NCBI GenBank assembly: GCA_025738555.1
Contig: JAOVFP010000017.1
Coordinates: 1,240,001-1,304,000, forward strand
Length of the DNA stretch: 64,000 nucleotides
Source of the DNA: Cyathus striatus
Taxonomy: Eukaryota; Basidiomycota; Agaricomycetes; Agaricales; Nidulariaceae
Reading direction: 5' to 3'
Shown here: in pieces, positions 24,577-36,736 of the stretch
Layout: each line of letters opens with the position of its first letter
Position numbering within the stretch: the stretch's first letter is position 1
Notes under the pieces: model-generated
The model's input: the letters and a program-made list of their open reading frames with translations, nothing else
Databases searched by the model: none
What the model was told of the DNA's origin: nothing
Made by a program: the position numbers and the translations under genes

Positions 24577-26436
24577 ATGGTTGTAACATTCATAACTCTG
24601 TCTATTACCTTGCTATCACCGCTCATCCGAGTCATGACATCTTCCCTTTCCTTTCGCGTATTCAACCAATGGCTTTCGAATTGGCGTAACATTTCAACTG
24701 GCGACCAACGCGCAAAAACATCGACGCCTGGCGACTGGACGTTTGGTATACGCGTCTTAACCTTTGTTCTGCTAGAAGCGTCGTTCCTCGTTGTCGCCGG
24801 ACTGGCTTTACAGCATCCATTGCTGTTGCCTCCTTCAGCTCTAAGTTTGAGGACGCTAAAGGGCGGGTTCACGGTGGTATCCATCATCTGGCACACGCTG
24901 GCTATCTTTACCATACAGCCGCTTGTAACCCAGGTGGTTAGTAGCGAGTGGTATTTTGTAGGAAGTCGAACTGGAGTGGTAAGGATAGGCAAGGACGATA
25001 CGGTGTCCACCCTTACGGCAGATCTCCTGGACCACATCCGCCATACGCTTTCGCGGAGAGCAAGTAAAACATATCGCGGCGCGATGCTTTTGTCTATGAT
25101 CCTCGTTGGTCTTGGGGGCGTCGGTCCCGGTACAATAGGTGTTTCAACGCTGCTCTTTGACGTATCATCATCTATGGACATCGCCGACTTATCGCATCTA
25201 AAAGATGTGAGCTCTCCTTTGGATACAGCTAGTACCCAGTTCTGGATGGACCGCGCCGAACGCATTATACGTACTGAAAACATCGACGGGTCAACGTTCG
25301 GATTCGTTACGCAGCCCAATTACGTTGTCCCATCCCCAGCACAAAGTGTTGATCTAGAACAAATCTCTCAAGGGATCATTTCCTATCGAACTGATGTCGT
25401 GCATTTTGATTATACATGCGAATGGCAAGACCCACAAGCCGACGCGATAACTAATCACATTTATACCACAGGATCCAACCCTGACAATCTTACTCCAGCT
25501 ATGTTCGACAAATCAGGGACACGGTGGATCCTTTACCCGGGGAACACATGGTATAACAACGTAATAATAATTCAGAAAGATTTTCTCAACAATACAGCGG
25601 GAGGTATGTTTGTTTATTACTCTGGTTATAAAGACTTAAATCCTAACATCTCAATCCAAGGTGTCTACCAGCTTTTCAATGCTAGCACCTCTCAAACAGC
25701 TTTCTTTTTCTTGTCAGGAACAAACAGTACCTACTCCTCCATGCCGCCTTTAATTGATATAACTGGTCTTCCAACAGTCCCGACTGAAACAATCATACCC
25801 AACGGACCTAATATGGCGATTGCTGAAGCTTTCCCATTGTGTGCTATGCTCGTTTGCGACCCACACTCTAACTTATTGGGAGGAATGGCTATTGTTGGTC
25901 AAGACAACACGCTGATTGTTGTCAACACATCTGAAACTCTGACAGGAAATATCCCACAATCCGGCGCTGACCTATTGTTTTCTACCGCGCTCGTCACAGC
26001 TACCACAATGATCGAGTCCGGGGCGAACAGTATGTCTATCAACGCGGCTATATCGTCGCTGTTCTTCACCGACAAAATGTACTATTCGCTTTACGACAGT
26101 AGCTCTATGCGATCCGCTGAGGTCTTACCTCTCGACGCCATAAATCAAAATATGAATACGTTCATGTTATCAGCATCGAAAGCGTACACTGATGGTTATA
26201 AGCCCATTGACGACAACTCTCCTTTCGGTACATTCCCGATGTTGACGTCGGAATCAGTAGTACAGAAGCAAAGAATGGTGCTAGTAACGACAAAACTTCT
26301 GTTTTACGCGACAATTATATTGGTATCGTTCGTACCTATCATTTTACCGTTTCTTTTCGTGGGGTGGAAGACTGGGAAAAACTACCCTTTCAATCTTTCT
26401 AGTTTAATTGCTATGAAATACGTGAAATTTCGGTAG
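24577..26436 (+). CDS. Multi-pass membrane protein of unknown function, paralogue 1
   Basis: The frame reads about 600 residues. The N-terminus carries three hydrophobic segments at about residues 58-80, 97-121 and 168-194. A large, presumably extracytoplasmic domain with several N-x-S/T sites follows (for example NNTAG, NASTS, NTSET). A last hydrophobic segment lies at about 569-598, followed by a short basic tail ending NLSSLIAMKYVKFR. The ATG at 24,577 is the first; ATG 24,634 (MTSSLSFRVF) fits the paralogue's start equally well. Positions 25,604-25,660 (57 bp, GTATGT…CAAG) form a GT-AG intron that happens to be in frame and stop-free; the paralogue has an intron at exactly the same codon. 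The probable spliced protein is therefore 19 residues shorter and reads TAGGVYQLFNAST. I do not recognise the family; it looks like one of the lineage-specific Agaricomycete membrane proteins. Confidence 0.75.
   Translation: MVVTFITLSITLLSPLIRVMTSSLSFRVFNQWLSNWRNISTGDQRAKTSTPGDWTFGIRVLTFVLLEASFLVVAGLALQHPLLLPPSALSLRTLKGGFTVVSIIWHTLAIFTIQPLVTQVVSSEWYFVGSRTGVVRIGKDDTVSTLTADLLDHIRHTLSRRASKTYRGAMLLSMILVGLGGVGPGTIGVSTLLFDVSSSMDIADLSHLKDVSSPLDTASTQFWMDRAERIIRTENIDGSTFGFVTQPNYVVPSPAQSVDLEQISQGIISYRTDVVHFDYTCEWQDPQADAITNHIYTTGSNPDNLTPAMFDKSGTRWILYPGNTWYNNVIIIQKDFLNNTAGGMFVYYSGYKDLNPNISIQGVYQLFNASTSQTAFFFLSGTNSTYSSMPPLIDITGLPTVPTETIIPNGPNMAIAEAFPLCAMLVCDPHSNLLGGMAIVGQDNTLIVVNTSETLTGNIPQSGADLLFSTALVTATTMIESGANSMSINAAISSLFFTDKMYYSLYDSSSMRSAEVLPLDAINQNMNTFMLSASKAYTDGYKPIDDNSPFGTFPMLTSESVVQKQRMVLVTTKLLFYATIILVSFVPIILPFLFVGWKTGKNYPFNLSSLIAMKYVKFR
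25604..25660 (+). other. Frame-preserving 57-bp intron
   Basis: Donor GTATGT and acceptor CCAAG flank 57 bp without a stop codon in the host frame. The same position in the paralogue (31,124-31,182) is a 59-bp intron that breaks the frame, so splicing there is compulsory. Both introns sit after the first base of a glycine codon. Confidence 0.7.
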
Positions 26437-26750
26437 TTTCTACCATAGCCACGATGTTTTTTCAGCTCAAAACCATAATCAGACCTGCTGATCATCCGAC
26501 GGCTGATACAGGTTACATAGTACAGGCTACAGCGGGAGGCACAACATTTAATAGGGGAATTCAAATTAGAAAATACGCGATACGATTCAGGTGATTTGTA
26601 ACGCGTCCTAGCAACAACACTCGGCGATCACTTCGGAGTTCATAAGTTTGAACTTGCTCACTACTTACCGCAGAGTCCAGAGTTTCATTGTGTCCACTGA
26701 AAAATTAAATATAGTACATAGAATAGAAACAATTTGTAGCGATATCTGTA
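26437..26750. other. Intergenic, no gene recognised
   Basis: 3' flank of the membrane-protein gene. Nothing specific seen. Confidence 0.4.
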
Positions 26751-27329
26751 AGTGGATGCCTTCCCGTAGGAATCTATTCACGTTTATCTCGAATAGATTT
26801 GAATAGATCGCTGATCGCTAAGATGCCGATGTCCGCTTAGTGTCGCGTAACTCAGGTGGGGCTTTCGAGGACCCCGAAAATCCTCAGATGACTTAGATGC
26901 CCATCCGGACACAAACCGGGGCCGTAGGCCCCGGAAGCTAGACGCATTCCGGACATTTTGGGGGCCGGAGAGCACTTTACTTTGATCAATTTTCCGGACA
27001 CATATTATCAAAAAATGGGCACCAAGATTTTTATCCGGACATATCTGTACTGTAGTCGTCATGAAACTGTAAGTGGTAACCGAAATATTCTCACAGCTAA
27101 GTAAATGCCCATTTCGATGCATCAGGACTGGTCACTGAGTACTGAGCGCTGCCTCCAAGCGGCGCTGAACGTGGAAATATTGATTGCATAATCATTAAAA
27201 TCACGCACTGATTCTATGTAAATGACGCAGCTCAACATGTCTTGACAATGCATGTATAACTTTCATGTTACTGGGAAGCTTATCTCTCTGTTAACGATTA
27301 CCCAAAAAATCGTTATCACCTTTCCCCAC

Positions 27330-28240
27330 AAGCATTGGATATCGTTAGGAGTTTAATAGAAGGGTTTCTGGGTCTCCTTATCACTCACTGTGATTATATT
27401 GGTGGAAATACATCCCTCCTTCCATGGCTCAACTCTACGGAGTCTTGTGAGCATGTCTTTGGGTCTGCACGCAAAGTAGTAAAATATTTCACATACCCCG
27501 ACTCCGTTTTTATGATACCGAAGCTTCGAATCAAGCTACGAGAGGGTGTTCTTCATAGCACAACCTCAGATCCAAAGGCTCGTGCATCCGGATATGCCCA
27601 TACCCGGTTTGACCATGCCGGTGTCAATCTCATCGAATTGGCAACTTTCCCATCTGACGAACTAATCAATTCTATTGCCATTGAAGCAGCAAAGGAAGCT
27701 GACACATTGGTAGAACTTCTTGAGGTCTTGGGGTGAGTAGTGCTGCACAGCTATTTCGTGCAAATGCTACACCTCGTGGCCAGTTAACTCAGCTTCGGCT
27801 GGGACTTCCTTCCATTGATACTTGGTATGATTCTGGACCAGGAAGTGATATTGAAAGCGAGAATTATGACTTGGACTCGGATACAGAATCCGATTATGCT
27901 AGAGACATTCAACAAATAATAGAGCAGGAGAGCAGTACACCGGTATCTAGAAGTGAACGATTGGAACAGAGGATAGAGAATCCCACCTTTGCCGCTATTT
28001 GGACCATTACAGGTGATGCAATGCGAGCGTATGACTTTATGATACTGTATTCGAAGTGGTTCAAGTCGCTAATACTATTTCAGAGCTGAATTCGCTGACA
28101 CGAGTGAAGGGCAAGTAGTCGAAATTATCTCTGACGAATTTCAGCATATCCAAGATGTAAAAAGGCAACTTCAGCAGTTTGATAACCCAAATATTCAGGT
28201 TCGACATTCCGAGTCAAAATCCTCTGGGAGCTCAATTTAA
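27330..28240 (+). pseudogene. Transposase-like gene, C-terminal part only
   Basis: A forward frame from about 27,330 reads LLPWLNSTESCEHVFGSARK, FTYPDSVFMIPKLRIKLREG and HAGVNLIELATFP. This pattern (Ser-Thr-Glu-x-Cys-Glu-His-x-Phe-Gly followed by a MxPKLRI stretch) recurs in transposon-derived proteins of Agaricomycetes. The frame ends at 27,736, but coding continues one base out of phase (AAQLFRANATPRGQLTQLRL, then an acidic stretch DLDSDTESDYARD) to about 28,087 and again after 28,087. No N-terminal half is present, and the join at 27,733 needs an indel. It is best seen as a deletion derivative. I cannot name the superfamily with confidence. Confidence 0.5.
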
Positions 28241-29750
28241 ACAAATAACGAAAATTTTGAACTTAGAACGCGGAATCCGGACAAAATTTGGGATTTCGGA
28301 GCTGACTTAGACGCTTTCCGGACATATTTTCGAAAAACCCATCCGGACACAACCCCCCCCTCCGAAATCTAAGTTCCAGCAGGATTTTCGGGGGTCCTGG
28401 CTTTCGCAGACCTTCATAGATTCTGAAGTCTATAGAGGCCTCAAGACCCCTCGCCAGATTTTGAAACCTTGAATGAAGCTCGCTAAGGCTCGCTTAGGTC
28501 GCTTAATTCTCCTTGGGCTTCCTGTTATAGATGAACAGCCACTGAACTGACATCGGGCTTACGGAACAGGTACCTGATCTGTTTCCATGAATTTCCAGAG
28601 AATGCGAGTTATTATATGCGCTCCAAATCCCCCCTTCTGCTTCACTAACTTAGAAATATTTAATAATGAGTTCCTGTACTCTATTATGAATCCTCCTAAC
28701 AGAACAATCTCGCATTATTGCTCTTCTAATCACTACTATTCTTCATTACCACTAGATCATGATCTCTTTTAGACACCACTCAAATCCTACAGCAACAAAA
28801 TGTACTCAGGTGAAATGTATATATTATAGGCACCGCAATATCTACATTAACTACTACAGAAATTTTCAGTTGAGTCTATACTTCCACCTTTATGACTCGA
28901 CACAAATTGCGCAGAGCACTTACAGTCATCAACCACCAAACGTGACACCCCCACCTCACGTGACAAGCCCAACTGATTGGCTTCTCCTCAGCTCAAATCT
29001 ATGACTATCACTACAATTCTTTTTGTATTTTGAGGCATAGTATCCTAGGAATGAGTTCCAACAGTATTTTTACAGATATTTATTGAAATAGATATATGAC
29101 ACATAAATTAAGTTGGAGAGTTACCCCAAACATGAGATTTACAAAAAATACATGGCATGTATTACTCAATAAAGGTACTTGATTTAACTTTTTATAACAT
29201 AAGCAGCTATTATTCAATGTAATAAACCGGTATAAATGTTTTCATGAGTAAAGTGCATCTATGTTCGCTGATATCACTAGAAATCTGAAGTGCTCAGTGT
29301 TGCGAGACAAGGAGGTTTTGTTTATATTAATGATCCGGACTTCGGCAATCTTTAATTTTGAAGTGTTTTGTAATAAACTGTATTGTCATCAGCGGCTGTC
29401 ACGCCATGTGGTTTTGATCAAAATCCAGTCCCTTCAACTATTTTGCGAATGTACGCTCCCTACTAAAACACAGCATGGTAAAAATTATACAAAGCAATTC
29501 TATATGATTGTGTCTATCCATATGTACAATTTTTTTAGTATAATGTGTACTAAATGATGTGAAATCACAGCTTCAAGTTTTGTTGTCACATATAATGGTT
29601 GATGACTGTAGTCAGCTTACCAAAAGGGTGTGTCTGTTAATAATAGATTCTAATAAAATTGGCTACGGGAAAATGCAACAAAATAGACATAGATTTTGAA
29701 ACTCCGATCTATGAAATATTCGAATCTATTCGGAATAGATTCCTATGGAA
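28241..29750. other. Non-coding interior and right part of the TIR element
   Basis: Contains the inner inverted-repeat block (28,270-28,410), then AT-rich sequence. A C-rich stretch (28,930-28,990) and short frames have no recognisable product. Confidence 0.4.
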
Positions 29751-30006
29751 AGGCATCCAGTAATAAAAGAAATGTGAAAAGTGTGAAAGTTTTAACACTC
29801 CTTCTGAATTTTCAATGACTTTTTCGCCAGGGTTGTAGCGACTGATCTGTATCGACGCTACAAAACAGGGTTACGAACCGAAGATGTTGAAACCCGAACT
29901 CTCCGAGTACCCTGAGAAATGCTTCGCCTCTTTCATCTCATCTAAGATTCATTATGATGATCCGTAATCTTGAGGATAACTGCACGGAATCAGCTGCAGG
30001 AACACG

Positions 30007-30014
30007 TATAAAAT
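30007..30014 (+). promoter_or_regulatory. TATA box of membrane-protein paralogue 2
   Basis: TATAAAAT stands 50 bp upstream of the likely ATG at 30,064, a plausible core-promoter distance for a fungal gene. Confidence 0.45.
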
Positions 30015-31497
30015 ATCATGCCCACGAGCATGCCTATCACCAGTGACCATTGCACCACCCGTCATGTCATATTCACTTATCCCGCTAAGGCGTACGGATC
30101 GCTGGCTCGCCGTTGACGAAGAGCGCGGATCTCTTTTCTACGACGCCGACGACGAGCAAAACTTTCGAGTGGCAGGCAGAGACCAACACAGCAAAGTAAT
30201 TTTAAAGGCTCCTGGAGATTGGACATATGGTTTACGTCTCTTCATCTTTATTGTCTTGGAGGTCTCATTTATAGCGCTCGCTGCAGTAGCCATAAGGCAC
30301 CCGTTATTATTGCCCTCATCAGTATTCAATCTGAAGGCACTGAAGGGTGGATTTACTGTTATATCTATTATCTGGCACTCGCTGGCGATCATTTCCATCC
30401 GTCCAATTATAATCCAGGTGGTTAGTAGCGAATGGTATCTTGTAGGAAATCAAGCCGGCGCTGTAAGGATAGGAAGAGATGATATCGTATCAACTCTTAC
30501 TGCAGGGGCCATGGATCATATACGTCATCCATATACTGGGAAAGCAAGCCTGGCATACTGCTTTGCGATGCTTTTGTCCTTTGTTCTTGTTGTTCTTGGA
30601 GGGATTGGTCCTGGAACAGTTGGCGTCTCCACAGTGCTTGTTAACATAACGGCAAAAATGGACATCGCGGACTTGTCCCATCTGAGTGACATGGGCGCTC
30701 AGATGCATGAATTCACTAACCGTTCAAGTCTTGCAGAAGCGCCCAGCGCCGCCTACTGGATGTCTCGGGCGGAGCGAGTTATACGTATGGAAAGCATCGA
30801 TGGATCAACATTCAGAACGATCCCTCAGCCCAACTACATTATCCCTTACGCACCGCAAAGTTCTAAGACCGGACAAGCATCTCAAGGTGCACTTTATTAT
30901 CGGACCGACGTGGTTAATTTCAACTACACATGCACATGGCAAATGCCTCAAGGTGATCCAAGCAACCAAATATACAACACAAACTATGCTTTGGAAGATA
31001 TAGTGAATCATTCTCCGGCAGTGTTCGACGAATCAGGGATGCATTGGTTCATCTTTCCCGGAAATAATTGGTTTTCCAACGTTTTAATGCAGACCAATAA
31101 CGAGATAAATGGGACTGCTGGGGGTAGGTTTATTCGATTCGCTGTGATACTGTTTATACATCTCTTAACTTGTGATACTTAGGTGTATACCAGCTTTTCA
31201 ATGCCACTACTTCTCGAACGGCATTCCTCTTCATATCTGGATCTAATGAAGCTGGCGTACCTGTGATCGACTTGGACGGTCTCCCCACAGTTTCAACAGA
31301 AACGATCATTCCTTCGGGTCCAAATATGGTTATCGCAAAATATTTTCCACTGAGCACGATGCTGGTTTGCGACCCACAGCCAAATATACTTCGAGGAACT
31401 TTAGTGCGCGGTCAGGGCCACAGGTTGGATGTCGTTAGCACGCCTGGGACTCCGGTCGGAAATGTTCCAGAGTCTGGACTGGATTTTATGTTTTATA

Positions 31498-31506
31498 CTG
31501 CACTTC
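31498..31506 (+). repeat. Target-site duplication of the KDZ element, left copy
   Basis: CTGCACTTC, identical to 39,411-39,419 at the other end. It lies within host codons for T-A-L. Confidence 0.8.
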
Positions 31507-31804
31507 CAGTACTTTACGCTCCCCCCCCCAGTCCGTCCGGACTCCGGACAGACTCAATATAGTCCGGATAGTCCGGGTGGAGTCCGGCGGAGTCCTGATG
31601 GAATCTGGTGGAGTCCGGGTGGAGTCCAGGTGGAGTCCAGTGAAGTCCGGCGGAGTCCAGGTGGAGTCCGGATGGAGTCCTGATGGAATAGATATTGTCC
31701 TGATGACATCCTGCTGGAATATAAGAAGTCCTGATGGAGTCCTGGTGGAGTCCTGATGGACTTTGTATTTTTTAAAGTAAGTTCTGTTTAAGACTCCAGG
31801 TGTA

Positions 31805-32160
31805 TTTTCCCACACCTATTGATAACATACTATCTCACTACTACATCTTTGCTACTACTACTATTCTTTACTACATTTTCCCACACTCTTCAGTACATGC
31901 TACCACTACTATTCTTTACTACATTTTCCCACACCCTTCAGTACATGCTATCACTACTACTCTTTACTACATTTTCCCACACCCTTCAGTACTGATAGCA
32001 TACTATCTCCCTACCACATCTTCCTATGCCTCTTCTACAATATTTTCCCACACCTATTATTCTCCTACCAGATATCTCTGTACTACATTTGTACCACATT
32101 TTCTGACACATCTTCTACCATATTTCCCACACCTATTATTTCTGATGCCTCTTCTACCAC
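31805..32160. repeat. Minisatellite, CTACATTTTCCCACAC type
   Basis: Tandem units of about 53 bp containing ACTACATTTTCCCACACC and CAGTACATGCTA are clear three times between 31,865 and 31,985, then decay to the right. It lies just downstream of the transposase stop codon inside the KDZ element. Confidence 0.65.
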
Positions 32161-32174
32161 ATCTTCCAATGCTT

Positions 32175-34379
32175 CTACAACAGACCATCATCATGTTCAA
32201 AATCTTCACTAATAATACTAAAGTTTTGGCTGTTCTGCCGTTTTATTACTTGTTGAGTATGATAAAAGATCATAGAATGTATGAACCAATTAAAGTTGCT
32301 TGGAGTCATATGTTTCATAATAGATTCAAACCCACCAAGCCATGAATTTAGTTGTTCACAGGCTTGTGTATTGAATGCTCGTTTGTGATATCTTTCACCA
32401 TTTCTGTCTTGTGCAATATAAACAAGGTTTGGTGCAGAACCATCTTGTGGTGCTGGATTACACCACTTTCTACAAAGATAATCATCTGAGCGGTGATTTG
32501 TATAGTGATAGCCATCTACTACAAAGCGGCTACTTTTAAACCAATCTACCCAACTTCCATTTGCAACTGCTGTTCGAAGAAGTTTACATGCCTTATCAAT
32601 ACATATATAATCTGGTCTTAATTCTTCATCAGGAAAAACATCTTCTAAGAACTTAAGTATATTGGTTGTTGACTCCGACTTCACAAACTTTGTCCATGCA
32701 ATTACAGCACCACATGGAGCACATATTGTTTCTACACAATAATAGCGAGAGGCACTAAAATAATGAGATTTCTTTGGAATATTGGTATCTGACTCATCAT
32801 GAGGCTGCTGAACACGTCTTCCTCGGTTTTTATTCCAAGGTGGATTTTCAGCTGGTTTGCGAAGCATTCTTCGTGCACCATTTAAATAATCTGAACTATG
32901 TTCTAAATTATATTTACGCCACATTTCCTGGTGCTCATTGCAAGCTTGTGTATTTTCTATCTTTTGATTTTGACAGTCACGAACACGGCATCTTGCTCCA
33001 AATTCTTGGTTGTGAACATCACAAAATACACCTCCTCTATGGTTTACAAGAGTATTGGAACAATTGTCATATGCACAGTGCTTAAAATATGTATTAGTAT
33101 AATATTGTTTAGTTTTAGTTGTGCATTACCTGTGGTCCCATAACAATCCCATCAATTACTACCATTTTAACTGTTGCACTCTCATTTGGTAGTGAGTCTT
33201 GAGTTTCTCTATAAGGCTGTGTACACTCTAAGCAGCTGTGATTATGTGATGCACGTATTTTTCCATTTTCACCTAACCTTGCAAATGCTTCTTCTGTTAA
33301 TGCAGTAATTGAAAGTCCATCAAGACTAATAAAATTAACACCAGATCCTGCAGAAACCATGCGTATTGATTCATGTATAAAAGCCTCCCAGACTTGTCTT
33401 CGGCTTATTTCCTTTCCATTTCCAAAACTGTTGTTCCAATATTCCATATATGCTGCAGCAGATGCATGAAAGCTATATATACCATTCAGAACACCTTGAG
33501 AAAATGCCCTATCTACCCATAGTTTTTTTCCTACTTTCAGATATTTAGCAGAGTTTAAATGAACCATATAATATCCCTGTTTTTCATCATAGGCTCGTTC
33601 ATGTTCTGCAGAATATAATGTTTTACATTTTTCACAAACACCTGATACTACATAAGCATGTTCAAATATTTTTGAGCCTTTAATTAATGTTGATTTAGGT
33701 ACATCTCTAACTTTAGTATGCACATGTAGTGCCCGTCCTTTACAGCTCCATGTCTCACACTCTGCAGCTATAGGACATATTATATGAACAGGATCAATAC
33801 TAGCATGAGATACAGGTTTCAGTTGACCTTCAAAAACTTTCCTCTCCTGATTGAAAGGATACAAGTTCAGAAGTCTTGCCATTTCATTTAATTTAGTGCC
33901 TAACAAAATAGATCTGCCTGTTCGAGTTGTGTGTTCATTAATTTCATAATCTTCAAAGAGATCATCTGAGTCCATGCCAATTTTTTCCTGAATAGCTCTA
34001 GCCAGTAATCTAATCCATGCAGTTGCATCAACATTTTTTCTCCTGTTAACTTTGCATTCTGCTGTCTTGCATGAAGACTCAACAAATCAACATTATCAAT
34101 CATAGAGAACAATATAACTAATGTGGCAGAGAGTGTGATGTTGGAACCAAAATTTGACAGAATAAATTTACTGAACACATCAAATGTGATGTTAGGAAAT
34201 GATTGTTCTCCTGCTGCAAGTACTGGTTGAATAAAAATAAATAGAACTAGTATTGCACTTGGGAGCCATTGAAATAGCCAAATTATTAATAACCAGAATA
34301 AAATATGTTGAGTGATTTCTGGCATGAATATAGCCCATATACAGGTTAAGCACCACAGATATGTCTCAAAGGTTACCAT
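32175..34379 (-). CDS. KDZ transposase with CxC5/CxC6-like zinc clusters
   Basis: The main exon (33,130 to about 34,050) carries a first cysteine cluster: HIICPIAAECETWSCKG, then GVCEKCKTLYSAEHER, then SCLECTQPYRE near its end. After a 49-bp intron (33,081-33,129) the second exon starts with a Cys/His cluster (HCAYDNCSN, GVFCDVHNQ, CRVRDCQNQ, ACNEHQE), as in CxC6 domains. The RNase-H-like KDZ core follows: VETICAPCGAVIAW, PDYICIDKACKLL (Asp), VVDGYHYTNHRSDDYLC (Asp), and QACEQLNSWLGGFES (Glu). It ends at 32,175. The order CxC5, CxC6, core is that of Agaricomycete KDZ transposases. A 5' exon with hydrophobic start (ATG 34,379) leads to ILSNFGSNITLSATLVILFS. Between it and VDATAWIRLLARAIQEKIG near 34,050 the frame changes, needing a small intron or an indel. 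Apart from that point it looks intact. Confidence 0.75.
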
Positions 34380-34428
34380 CCAACTGAAAAATCATATTGT
34401 AAACTATTACAATTCGAGTTCAATATAC

Positions 34429-36736
34429 TTACTTGCGCTTCTTTGAACTTGATTTCTCTTTATCCTCATGAGCCTTCTCATCCTTACCTCCCTTCTCCTC
34501 CTTGCTCTTTCCCTTTCCCTTTCCCTTCCTTTTCTCCTTCTTCTCCTTAAGCCATCTTTTCAAATCCAAAAATGTGTAGTAATCTCTCTCAAAGCCCCAA
34601 AGGTCTAGATCAGTAGGACTATCCTCATCTTCAGCCAACCAAGACTGCATTGCTGGAAAATCTGCAATCTTATCAAAGTTTGAATAGTTCTCATACCAGG
34701 CTGAAGATGAGACAAAGACTGTGACAATTTCTTTCTTTGTGGCCTTGGCAACTGGCCAAGTCCTGTTCTTGTCCATAGTGTTGTGGTCAGAAACTGCCTT
34801 TATACAGGCAAGATACCTCTGGTATGCGACTCGAAGTCCAGGTGCAGTACTCTCAAGAATTTCCCTAGGAATCTTTAAAACATCGACAAGTTCCTCAGTA
34901 CGTTGCTCTGAGATTCCACCTCTTTGAACAAGAGAAGGGGTGTGAGAGCGAGAAACAGCACGAGAGCTAGCTGCAGAGCTTCCAGCTGACTTAGACTGAA
35001 TGGAATACGTCTCAATATTGAGGGAGAGTGGTGCATTTGGCTGAAATCCAGACTATAAAGCAACACAATATAAGTAAATGGTACAAGAATAAAAGAATAA
35101 AATATATAGCTACACTCAGAATTGGCAAAATAAATTCACCATCTATCTTTAGCCAGTCAACTTCCTCATCGTCCTTGATAGCAGACTCAAAGTTTCCAAG
35201 AATGTTCCAGGCTTTACTTTCATAAACATACAAACAGCGATCAGCAGCTAAAATGATATTAGTATATGAATAAAATATGAAAGAAAACATACTAAAGAAA
35301 TGTTCAGCTCTGTCTTTGAGTTTCTTCAAGACAGGCCCAATGGTTGCCGTAAGATTATGCTTCAATGTAAATGAAGCAACTCCAGGTACCATAACAGTAC
35401 TTGGATCTGCATTAGACATATACAGCCATACTTGCCCCTTAACTAAACCAACAGTAGTGCTTTCAGCAGCACTGTGAAAGTCAGCAGCATTTGGGTGATT
35501 CCCAAGGGCATTTCCTCTGAGAATGCCACCTACTTAGAATTAGTACATATATATTTATACAAATTATAGTTTTACCTTCACTCTTTGAAGAACCTTTGGG
35601 GCTAATATTGGTAATGTCCACAGTGTCGACTGTACCTGGCTTACTGGTGGTACGAGGTGGACTAACTGGTGGACTATTCATGATAATATCTACCTCTGCA
35701 AACATTGAGTCAGTATAAATACAAATATTACTGAAAGTTCATACCTTTATCTTTACTAGTTCTGTCTTCTGTACGATTGTTGTTGGACTTGGAAGATATG
35801 ATGCTGATATCACTCCCTTTCAAGATCTTAAATACAGTAATACAGTTATAACATTACTGAATTTTTCTTACCTTTATTCTTACTGGTGTGATCTTCTGTA
35901 TACTTTTTGTCAGACTTGAAAGATGTGATGCTAATATCACCTACCATCACTGTGTTCTGATTCATTTCCACGACCTGCATTTGATCCATCAGTTGAACCT
36001 TCAGTATTTTCTGAAATATAACTTATGTTAGTAAATATATGTGTAAGCTATCAATTCAAACCTTTATTTTCGCTTTCATTATTGGTATCATATCCATCTG
36101 ATTCATGTTCTTCTTCAACTGTAGAAGATATAAATGTTTAGATACACATTTTATACATATAAATGAATATTTCTTTACCTTTTTCATGTCTGAATGGCGC
36201 TTACGAGTAACAGTGAAAACTAGAGCTGCCGGTTGAAGTACATTGGAAGATGGACCCCGCTTTGGAGGGGCAACAGGAAGGCCACTTTCCTCCAGCACCC
36301 TTTCAGCACTAAGTATTATTAGTACATAAATATTGTATAAATATATGTAATACATACGCAGTAAGGTCAGGTACACCTTCTTCATCTGCAGCAGCATCCT
36401 CAGCTCTTTTCTGTTCCGAAGTTTTTCTAAAAATATTAGCAAGGCAGTGAAAGAAAGTTATGAAACCATACCGAGTTTTTTGGCTTTCTTGGCTTTTACA
36501 ACTTTTTTACTCTGTTTTTCCTGCACATTTTCACTCTCCTCATTATCTGTAATAGGTTTGTTGGTTGTGGCCTGCTTCTTTGTTGGTGGTTGGGCTGTAA
36601 GATCGGCAGCAGAAGTACCACGCTTGCGAGACTCGCTATGAGTTTCATGTGTAGCAACTGACAGAGAAGCAGACTCAGTAGGAGTAATACTAGAAGCCTG
36701 AGTTGTAGCAGAGCGAGTGGAACGACGAGGAGCCAT
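34429..36736 (-). CDS. Intron-rich accessory protein of the KDZ element
   Basis: The minus-strand ATG at 36,736 starts MAPRRSTRSATTQASS, a Ser/Thr- and Lys-rich tail-like N-terminus. Many small exons follow, separated by roughly 45-60-bp introns: EQKRAEDAAADEEGVPDL; VLEESGLPVAPPKRGPSSN; a repeated pair of short exons (DISITSFKSDKKYTEDHTSK and DISIISSKSNNNRTEDRTSK); PPVSPPRTTSKPGTVDTVDI; a folded-looking segment with LKHNLTATIGPVLKKLKDRA, DRCLYVYESKAWNILGNFES and DEEVDWLKIDGEFILPIL; and a last exon with WYENYSNFDKIADFPAMQSW, PTDLDLWGFERDYYTFLDL and a lysine-rich tail KGKGKGKSKEEKGG...KKRK. The stop lies 50 bp before the transposase ATG, on the same strand. Basic ends suggest a DNA-binding partner of the transposase (inference). 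No catalytic motif is seen. Confidence 0.6.

Larger units (their letters stand above)
26753..29759. mobile_element. 3-kb TIR element with decayed transposase-like gene
   Basis: The left end reads TGGATGCCTTCCCGTAGGAA and the right end on the minus strand reads TGGATGCCTTTCCATAGGAA. Both continue into TCTATTC and GAATAGATT words, so the ends are terminal inverted repeats of about 40-60 bp. A second, inner inverted pair (about 26,865-26,960 and 28,270-28,410) shares CATCCGGACACAA and GATTTTCGGGG-type words. A decayed gene lies between. Target-site duplications are not clear. Confidence 0.6.

Noticed and set aside
24459..25319. 286-codon minus-strand frame
   Set aside because: It lies antisense to the membrane-protein gene, whose frame is supported by a paralogue.
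31486..31815. Minus-strand frame with STRTPPDS-type repeats
   Set aside because: Shadow of the subterminal AGTCCGG word array of the KDZ element.
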